Shown: piece by piece, positions 59,303 through 64,000 of the stretch | How the letters are laid out: every line of letters begins with the position of its first letter | Numbering within the stretch: the stretch's first letter is position 1 | Origin: Pseudoxanthomonas sp. J31 | GTDB lineage: Bacteria; Pseudomonadota; Gammaproteobacteria; Xanthomonadales; Xanthomonadaceae | NCBI RefSeq assembly: GCF_000510725.1 | Contig: NZ_AZNZ01000001.1 | Location: 558,001-622,000 of the forward strand | Direction of reading: 5' to 3' | Length of the DNA: 64,000 nucleotides | Made by a program: the position numbers and the translations under genes | Notes under the pieces: generated by a model | What the model was told of the DNA's origin: nothing | What the model saw: the letters and a program-made list of their open reading frames with translations, nothing else | Databases searched by the model: none

Positions 59303-60190
59303 ATGAAGCTGGCGATCCTTTCCCGCAACGGCTCGCTGTACTCGACCCGGCGCCTGGTCGAGGCCGCGCGCGGCCGCGGCCACAGCGTGCGCGTGCTGGA
59401 CCCGCTGCGCTGCTACATGCGCATCGCCCCGGGCGACTTCGCCATGCGCTACAAGGGCAAGCCGGTGTCCGGCTACGATGCGGTGATCCCGCGCATCGGC
59501 ACTTCGGTCACCCGCTACGCCACCGCGGTGCTGCGCCAGTTCGAGCTGATGGGCAGCTGGACCCCCAATCCCTCCGACGCGATCCTGCGCGCGCGCGACA
59601 AGCTGCGCGCGCACCAGTTGCTGGCCGCGCAGGGCATCGGCCTGCCGACCACGGTGTTCGGCGACAACCCCGACGACACCGACGACCTGCTCTCGCTGCT
59701 GGGCCCGCCGCCGCACGTGGTCAAGCTCAACGAGGGCGCCCAGGGCGCGGGGGTGGTGCTGACCGAGAAGGCCTCGGCCTCGCGCGCCACGGTCGAGGCC
59801 CTGCGCGGGCTGTACGCCAACTTCCTGGTGCAGGAGTTCGTGGCCGAGGCCGCGGGCGCCGACCTGCGCTGCTTCGTGGTCGGCGACCGCGTGGTGGCGG
59901 CGATGCGCCGCCAGGCGGCCGAGGGCGAGTTCCGCTCCAACCTGCACCGCGGCGGCCAGGCCAGCCCGGCCGAGGCCAGCGCCCGCGAGCAGGAGGTGGC
60001 GGTGCGCTCGGCCCGGGCCCTGGGCCTGGAGGTGGCGGGGGTGGACCTGGTCGCTTCCAGCCGCGGCCCGCTGGTGCTGGAGGTCAATTCGACCCCGGGC
60101 CTGGAGGGCATCGAGAGCGCCTGCGGGGTGGACGTGGCCGGGGCCATCATCGACCACGTCGCCCAACGCGTGAGTCTTTTGGATCAATAA
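59303..60190 (+). CDS. rimK: RimK-family ATP-grasp glutamate ligase
   Basis: 295 aa. [20 protein letters not shown] is the conserved start; the ATP-grasp core includes [55 protein letters not shown] and the metal-binding end [16 protein letters not shown]. coli RimK adds glutamates to the C-terminus of ribosomal protein S6. No rimB-like protease or regulator is adjacent, so the target is inferred from the family. The stop is followed by about 550 bp of non-coding and RNA-like sequence. Confidence 0.93.
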   Translation: MKLAILSRNGSLYSTRRLVEAARGRGHSVRVLDPLRCYMRIAPGDFAMRYKGKPVSGYDAVIPRIGTSVTRYATAVLRQFELMGSWTPNPSDAILRARDKLRAHQLLAAQGIGLPTTVFGDNPDDTDDLLSLLGPPPHVVKLNEGAQGAGVVLTEKASASRATVEALRGLYANFLVQEFVAEAAGADLRCFVVGDRVVAAMRRQAAEGEFRSNLHRGGQASPAEASAREQEVAVRSARALGLEVAGVDLVASSRGPLVLEVNSTPGLEGIESACGVDVAGAIIDHVAQRVSLLDQ

Positions 60191-60222
60191 CTTATGCAAG
60201 ACCCGGGCGGCGGCCAGGGGGC

Positions 60223-60239
60223 TTTAACACCCCTTTAAT
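60223..60239 (+). promoter_or_regulatory. PmrA-box-like direct repeat
   Basis: TTTAAC (60223-60228), five bases, TTTAAT (60234-60239): an 11-bp direct repeat close to the PmrA consensus YTTAAK-N5-YTTAAK, with one deviation (C in place of K in the first half). OmpR-type regulators bind such repeats, and an OmpR-type regulator gene lies about 500 bp downstream. The second half could also serve as a -10 for the RNA beginning near 60241-60247. Confidence 0.5.
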
Positions 60240-60240
60240 C

Positions 60241-60367
60241 GCCCCGTCCGTAGTCTCGCCCGGACCGCAGGCTCCATCGTCCCCGGCGGGTTGCCGCCCG
60301 CCGGTGTCCAGGGACTACGGTAATCGGGGCACTACTTCGGCCCAGGCGGTCAGGCCTGGGCCTTTTT
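60241..60367 (+). ncRNA. Candidate structured small RNA or attenuated leader
   Basis: About 127 nt with nested complementarity: 60241-60246 (GCCCCG) with 60325-60330; 60248-60257 (CCGTAGTCTC) with 60311-60320, one G-U; 60262-60265 (GGAC) with 60306-60309; and a perfect 8-bp hairpin 60283-60290 (CCGGCGGG) with 60297-60304. A Rho-independent terminator ends it. No open frame with a ribosome-binding site lies inside. It stands between rimK and a two-component system, behind a PmrA-like repeat. It may be a trans-acting sRNA or a terminating leader of the regulator gene. I do not recognise it as a known RNA family. Confidence 0.6.
60339..60367 (+). terminator. Intrinsic terminator of the candidate small RNA
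   Basis: GGCCCAGGC (60339-60347), six-base loop, GCCTGGGCC (60354-60362), then five T residues. It is 149 nt after the rimK stop and 374 nt before the regulator start, which suggests the RNA is a discrete transcript. Confidence 0.88.
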
Positions 60368-60477
60368 GTAGGTCCGGGGCCCGGATTGCCGCCCCACTCG
60401 GCGCAGGGGCAGAATCGGACGGCGCGGAACCCCGCCTGCCCACCGCGCAAGCGGACCTTCCCGACCGGAGCACCCTG

Positions 60478-60741
60478 ATGCGCAAGCCGCTGCCGCTTCC
60501 ACCGACCGCCATGGGGCCCGCCGCCGGGCCGGCGGCCTGGACGGCGCGTTCCGCCCCGGCCCGCGTAAACGCCATGCTCACCCGCAAACGCGAGGATGGT
60601 CGCCTGGCGTGCCGCCGCCTCCCGGCCGGCCGCTGGCGCGCCGCCAACCGCGTGGCCGCGGCCGCGCGGCCGCGCGCGCAGAACCCGATGCGCTCCCGCC
60701 CGACCATGGCGCGAGCCGCCCAGCCAACGACAGGATCCTAA
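60478..60741 (+). CDS. Possible small ORF upstream of the response regulator
   Basis: 87 codons, MRKPLPLPPTAMGPAAG onward, with GGAG seven bases before the ATG and a TAA that ends on the base before the regulator's GTG start. The product is Arg/Ala/Pro-rich, strongly basic, without a recognisable domain or membrane segment. The ribosome-binding site and exact abutment favour a translated leader coupled to the regulator. The composition is what random high-GC sequence gives, so it may be spurious. Region 60368-60477 holds nothing else I can support. Confidence 0.35.
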   Translation: MRKPLPLPPTAMGPAAGPAAWTARSAPARVNAMLTRKREDGRLACRRLPAGRWRAANRVAAAARPRAQNPMRSRPTMARAAQPTTGS

Positions 60742-61425
60742 GTGCGCATACTCGTCATCGAAGACAACAGCGACATCGCCGCCAACCTCGGCGACTACCT
60801 CGAGGACCGCGGCCACACCGTGGATTTCGCCGCCGACGGCGTGACCGGCCTGCACCTGGCCGTGGTCCACGACTTCGACGCCATCGTGCTCGACCTGAAC
60901 CTGCCGGGCATGGACGGCATCGAGGTCTGCCGCAAGCTGCGCAACGAGGCGCGCAAGCAGACCCCGGTGCTGATGCTGACCGCCCGCGACAGCCTGGAGA
61001 ACAAGCTCGCCGGGTTCGATTCCGGAGCGGACGACTACCTGATCAAGCCGTTCGCGCTGCAGGAGGTGGAGGTGCGGCTCAACGCCCTGGCCCGGCGCGG
61101 CAAGGGCGTGCAGACCCGGATCCTCAACGTCGGCGACCTGGAGTACAACCTGGACACCCTGGAGGTGCGGCGCGAGGGCCGGCTGCTGCAGCTCAACCCC
61201 ACCGCGCTGAAGATCCTGCAGGCGCTGATGGAGGCCTCGCCGGCGGTGGTCACGCGCCAGGAGCTGGAAACGCGCGTCTGGGGCGAGGAACTGCCCGATT
61301 CCGATTCCCTGCGGGTCCACATCCACGGGTTGAGGGCGGTGGTGGACAAGCCCTTCGCCACCCCCTACATCCAGACCCGCCATGGCATCGGTTACCGCAT
61401 CGCAGCCCCCGAAGGTGGCAACTGA
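60742..61425 (+). CDS. OmpR-family response regulator, ColR/VgrR-like
   Basis: 227 aa. Receiver domain MRILVIEDNSDIAANLGDYL with acidic pocket, phospho-acceptor D51 in AIVLDLNLPGMDG, and K102 in DDYLIKPF. The C-terminal winged helix (about 128-222) has LNPTALKILQALMEASP, LETRVWGEELPDSDSLRVHI and TRHGIGYRI. The sequence resembles ColR of Pseudomonas and VgrR of Xanthomonas, which deal with metal and envelope stress. GTG start with AGGA upstream. The sensor kinase gene overlaps its end. It is a candidate binder of the TTTAAC/TTTAAT repeat upstream. Confidence 0.9.
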   Translation: MRILVIEDNSDIAANLGDYLEDRGHTVDFAADGVTGLHLAVVHDFDAIVLDLNLPGMDGIEVCRKLRNEARKQTPVLMLTARDSLENKLAGFDSGADDYLIKPFALQEVEVRLNALARRGKGVQTRILNVGDLEYNLDTLEVRREGRLLQLNPTALKILQALMEASPAVVTRQELETRVWGEELPDSDSLRVHIHGLRAVVDKPFATPYIQTRHGIGYRIAAPEGGN

Positions 61426-62791
61426 GCAGGCGCCGGCGGAACGGCCGCCCGGCCGCCGCCGGCCGCGCCGCTTCCGCAGGCGGCTGCGCACCCGCATCAT
61501 CCTCTCGTTCCTGCTGCTGGGCACCGGCCTGACGGCACTGTTCGCGTTCCTCACCGACTACGCGCGCCAGCGCGTGGAGAACCAGCTGGTCGAGGACGTG
61601 ATGAACCGCAACATCAACGAGTACGCGCGCCGGTTCTACATCGACCCGACCCGCAACCCGGACCTGCCGGTTCAGCAGATGTACGGGCGGGTGGTGCGGC
61701 GCCCGGACTTCGAGCAGCTGCGCCGCGACGAGCCGGACTGGTACGAGCTGCCGGACGGGATCCACAACATCGTCGGCCGCGACGAGGACGGCGAGCCGTT
61801 CGCGTACAAGCTGGCGGTGCGCAAGACCCCTGACGAGTGGTTCTTCCTGGCCTACGACATGACCCAGGCGCTGCGCGGCGAGGCCCAGCTCAAGCGCGCG
61901 CTGTTCGCCTCGCTGGTGCTGTTCAGCGCGCTGTCGTGGCTGATCGGCTGGTGGTCGGCGTCGCGGGTGATGCGCCCGGTGACCGAGCTGGCCGCGCGCC
62001 TGCGCGCCTACCGCGGCAGCAGCCAGCCGAAGAAGCTGGCGCCGCACTTCCCCGAGGACGAGGTCGGCCAGCTGGCCGAGGCGCTGGACGACTACGCCAC
62101 CCGGCTGACCGAGGTGGTGCAGCGCGACCGCGAGTTCAACGCCGACGTCAGCCACGAGCTGCGCACCCCGCTGGCGGTGATCAAGGGTGCGGTGGAACTG
62201 CTGCTGTCGCGCCCGGACCTGGACGAGCGCACCCGCGCCCGGCTGCTGCGCATCCAACGCGCCGAGCAGCAGTGCAGCGACCTGATCGGCTCGCTGCTGC
62301 TGCTGTCGCGCAACGAGCGTGGCCAGGGCCGCAGCGACGTGGCCGTGGTCGCCGAGCAGCTGCTGGAATCGCACCGCGCGCAGCTGGGCGGCAAGTCGCT
62401 GGAGCTGCGCCTGGAAGGGCGTGAGGGCGAGCTGGTGGTGGAGGCGCCGGAGGCGGCGCTGTCGGTGGCGCTGGGCAACCTGATCGGCAACGCGGTCAAG
62501 TACACGCCTTCCGGCGAGGTGCGGGTGCGGCTGCTGCCGGGCGCGGTGCAGGTGGTCGACACCGGGCCCGGGCTCAGCAGCGAGGATGCGGCCGGCCTGT
62601 TCCGCCGCGGCTACCGCGGCACCCACGCCGGGCATTCGCAGGGCGCGGGCATCGGCCTGTCGATCGTCAGCCGGCTGTGCGAGCTGTACGGCTGGGAGGT
62701 CAGCGTCAGGCCGCGCGAGGACGGCCAGCACGGCGTGGTCGCGACCCTGGCCTTCGGCGGCCGCGGGGCGGCCGCGGTGCGCGCCGGCTAG
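61382..62791 (+). CDS. Sensor histidine kinase, ColS/VgrS-like
   Basis: 469 aa. A very basic N-terminus, TM1 about 39-57 (IILSFLLLGTGLTALFAFL), periplasmic region of about 110 residues, TM2 about 172-190, HAMP-like linker, then HisKA with H258 in VSHELRTPLAV and HATPase motifs GNLIGNAVKYTP, VDTGPGLSS, GAGIGLSIV. The periplasmic part carries EDGE at 135-138, an ExxE arrangement of the kind that binds iron in ColS/VgrS, but whether it is the same site is inference. ATG 61382 overlaps the regulator by 44 bp; GTG 61415 is an alternative start. Ends overlapping the convergent DUF4124-like gene by four bases. Confidence 0.88.
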   Translation: MASVTASQPPKVATEQAPAERPPGRRRPRRFRRRLRTRIILSFLLLGTGLTALFAFLTDYARQRVENQLVEDVMNRNINEYARRFYIDPTRNPDLPVQQMYGRVVRRPDFEQLRRDEPDWYELPDGIHNIVGRDEDGEPFAYKLAVRKTPDEWFFLAYDMTQALRGEAQLKRALFASLVLFSALSWLIGWWSASRVMRPVTELAARLRAYRGSSQPKKLAPHFPEDEVGQLAEALDDYATRLTEVVQRDREFNADVSHELRTPLAVIKGAVELLLSRPDLDERTRARLLRIQRAEQQCSDLIGSLLLLSRNERGQGRSDVAVVAEQLLESHRAQLGGKSLELRLEGREGELVVEAPEAALSVALGNLIGNAVKYTPSGEVRVRLLPGAVQVVDTGPGLSSEDAAGLFRRGYRGTHAGHSQGAGIGLSIVSRLCELYGWEVSVRPREDGQHGVVATLAFGGRGAAAVRAG

Positions 62792-63573
62792 AGCTTCAGC
62801 CACAGGCAGCCGAAGCGGCGCTGCAGGCCGAACACGGTCCGCGCCGGCGTCGCCGTGCCCGGCAAGGCCTGCTCCACGCGCAGGCCCACCGTGCGCGGCG
62901 CCGGTGGCGGCGCGGCGGTGGAGGCCAGCAGTACCGGCTCTGCCGCTGCCTGCGCCAGTGCTTCATCCGCACTGCCGCGCGCGCTGCCCGTGCCGCCGCC
63001 GTCCATGCGCATCCAGTCCGGCAGCCAGCGTGCGGCTTCCGGCGGCGCCGATCCGGACATGCCCGCAAGCTCCGGCACCGGCTCCCGTTCCGGTTCCGCC
63101 ACCGCCGGCGGCGGCTCGCTGGCCGGCGCCGCGGACAGCACCGGGACGATGCCGAGCACCGGCCGCGCCGCGATCCGTTCCAGCCGATCCAGCACCCGTG
63201 CGGCCGCGCGCCCGGAGACGCCGACCCAGTCGTACAGGCTCGAGAGACGGTTGCCGTCGCGGGTGGCGAGGGCGCGGTTGAGCCGCCCGGCCAGCTGCGA
63301 CGGGGTGCGCGGGCAGCCGCCGGGGGGCGGAGTCTGCCCCGCGCCGCCGGCGGGGCCGTCGGCCGGCGCATCCGGCGTGGACGGGGTCGGCGCCAGGAAT
63401 TCTTCCGGCGCGGTCGGCACCGCACCCAGCTCGCTGCAGCGGCGGTCGGTGAACACGCTGCGTCCGGCCGGGTCGACGCAGCGCTTGATGCTGTCCTGCG
63501 CGAGTGCGGGTGCCGCCGCGGCGGCCAGCGCGGCAAGGGCAAGGCGGGGCAGGGGCGGCAGCCGGCAGGACAT
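62788..63573 (-). CDS. Periplasmic protein with DUF4124-like start
   Basis: 261 aa with signal peptide (MSCRLPPLPRLALAALAAAA ending at ALAQ). The mature start DSIKRCVDPAGRSVFTDRRC resembles the DUF4124 motif, a Cys-bearing beta segment. A Pro/Ala-rich linker follows, then a helical patch LAGRLNRALATRDGNRLSSL with YDWVGVSGRAAARVLDRL, another low-complexity stretch, and an Arg-rich beta end (VFGLQRRFGCLWLKL). Conserved-looking core with unknown function; typical of Xanthomonadaceae hypotheticals. Convergent with the sensor kinase, upstream of metF on the same strand order. Confidence 0.75.
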   Translation of the reverse strand: MSCRLPPLPRLALAALAAAAAPALAQDSIKRCVDPAGRSVFTDRRCSELGAVPTAPEEFLAPTPSTPDAPADGPAGGAGQTPPPGGCPRTPSQLAGRLNRALATRDGNRLSSLYDWVGVSGRAAARVLDRLERIAARPVLGIVPVLSAAPASEPPPAVAEPEREPVPELAGMSGSAPPEAARWLPDWMRMDGGGTGSARGSADEALAQAAAEPVLLASTAAPPPAPRTVGLRVEQALPGTATPARTVFGLQRRFGCLWLKL

Positions 63574-63621
63574 GCGCCCGAGCCTAGCGACGCCCCCCGT
63601 GCACGGGAGGCGAACGCCGGG

Positions 63622-64000
63622 TCAGGCCAGCCGCTGCAGCACGGTTTCGGTCGGCCGGGCCAGGTTGAGGGTGTAGAAGTGCAGGGCCGGAGCGCCGCCC
63701 GCGACCAGCCGCCGGCACAGGTCGGCGACCACGTCGGCCCCGAACTCGCGCACCGCCGCCAGGTCGTCGCCATAGGCCTGCATGCGCCGGGCGATCCAGC
63801 GCGGGATCTCCGCGCCGCAGGCCTCGGAGAAGCGCTTGAGCTGGGTGAAGTTCGAGATCGGCATGATCCCGGGCACGATCGGCACCTCCACGCCCAGCCG
63901 GCGCGCGTCGTCGACGAAGCGGAAGTAGGCGTCGGCGTTGTAGAAGTACTGGGTGATCGCGGCGTCGGCGCCGGCCTCGACCTTGGCCTTGAAGTGGCGC
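63622..64000 (-). CDS. metF: 5,10-methylenetetrahydrofolate reductase, C-terminal part
   Basis: FAD enzyme producing 5-methyltetrahydrofolate for methionine synthesis. About 125 C-terminal residues are in the window; the start lies beyond 64000. The frame stays open to the right edge and reads KAKVEAGADAAITQYFYNAD, YFRFVDDARRLGV, VPIVPGIMPISNFTQLKRF, and near the end APALHFYTLNLARPTETVL, all typical of MetF. The ATG at 63891 inside it is only an internal Met. Confidence 0.96.
   Translation of the reverse strand, partial: RHFKAKVEAGADAAITQYFYNADAYFRFVDDARRLGVEVPIVPGIMPISNFTQLKRFSEACGAEIPRWIARRMQAYGDDLAAVREFGADVVADLCRRLVAGGAPALHFYTLNLARPTETVLQRLA

Noticed and set aside
60223-60239. Sigma-54 promoter or ColR-type site reading of the TTTAAC/TTTAAT region
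   Set aside because: No GG-N10-GC element fits, and the repeat does not match the long T-rich ColR consensus as I know it. The PmrA-like reading fits better.

Overview
The window is a high-GC, gene-dense chromosomal segment from a gammaproteobacterium of the Xanthomonadaceae/Lysobacteraceae type (Pseudoxanthomonas, Luteimonas, Lysobacter and Xanthomonas relatives). The grounds are the ilvC-ilvG-ilvM-ilvA-leuA order, a fused cysNC gene, a TonB receptor beside regulators, a GDSL autotransporter, glycan hydrolases of families GH5 and GH97, and family-specific small proteins such as DUF6165. I see no insertion sequence, prophage, integrase or CRISPR array. The genus cannot be fixed from the sequence alone.

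Layout. 1-6910: branched-chain amino acid genes. A leftward operon ilvC-ilvG-ilvM-ilvA-leuA (leuA cut by the window edge) lies behind a complete transcription attenuator: a 39-residue leader peptide with a Val/Leu/Ile codon run, competing RNA stems and a terminator with a U-tract. ilvD is divergent. 7026-14030: a secreted GH5 mannanase-like enzyme, a soluble chemoreceptor, a BCCT osmolyte transporter, and thiC under a TPP riboswitch. 14415-20452: a membrane-bound winged-helix/PD40 protein, an AraC regulator and a TonB-dependent receptor, probably one uptake and regulation module. 20537-24908: a DUF4136 lipoprotein, an HDOD protein with a degenerate receiver, pyrophosphatase and a succinyl-CoA:acetate CoA-transferase-like enzyme.

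24927-36270: assimilatory sulfate reduction. cysG-type methyltransferase and cysK are divergent from cysB; cysJ-cysI-cysH are divergent from cysD-cysNC. These cover sulfate activation, APS phosphorylation, PAPS reduction, sulfite reduction with a siroheme-pathway enzyme, and cysteine synthesis, with the CysB regulator nearby; no sulfate transporter is in the window. Tandem 7-bp repeats sit between cysJ and cysI, and an inverted pair of the same repeat lies inside the cysN reading frame.

36371-47762: an RND efflux adaptor and pump, an M1 aminopeptidase, a GNAT acetyltransferase, a DUF418 membrane protein, an alanine/glycine:cation symporter and a SpoU methyltransferase. 47785-57153, mostly leftward: GH97, M28 peptidase, mscL, a fumarylacetoacetase-family enzyme, a small membrane protein, a Rieske protein (rightward), an SLC13 permease, trmB, thiG and thiS. 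57294-64000: a GDSL autotransporter esterase, tRNA-Gly(CCC), rimK, a structured RNA candidate with its own terminator and a PmrA-like direct repeat, a possible small ORF, a ColR/VgrR-like regulator with its sensor kinase, a periplasmic DUF4124-like protein and the 3' part of metF.

Most of the window is core metabolism. The parts that stand out are regulatory or small: the ilv attenuator, the mini-cistron bridging ilvM and ilvA, the heptamer repeats captured inside cysN, and the unannotated structured RNA upstream of the two-component system.
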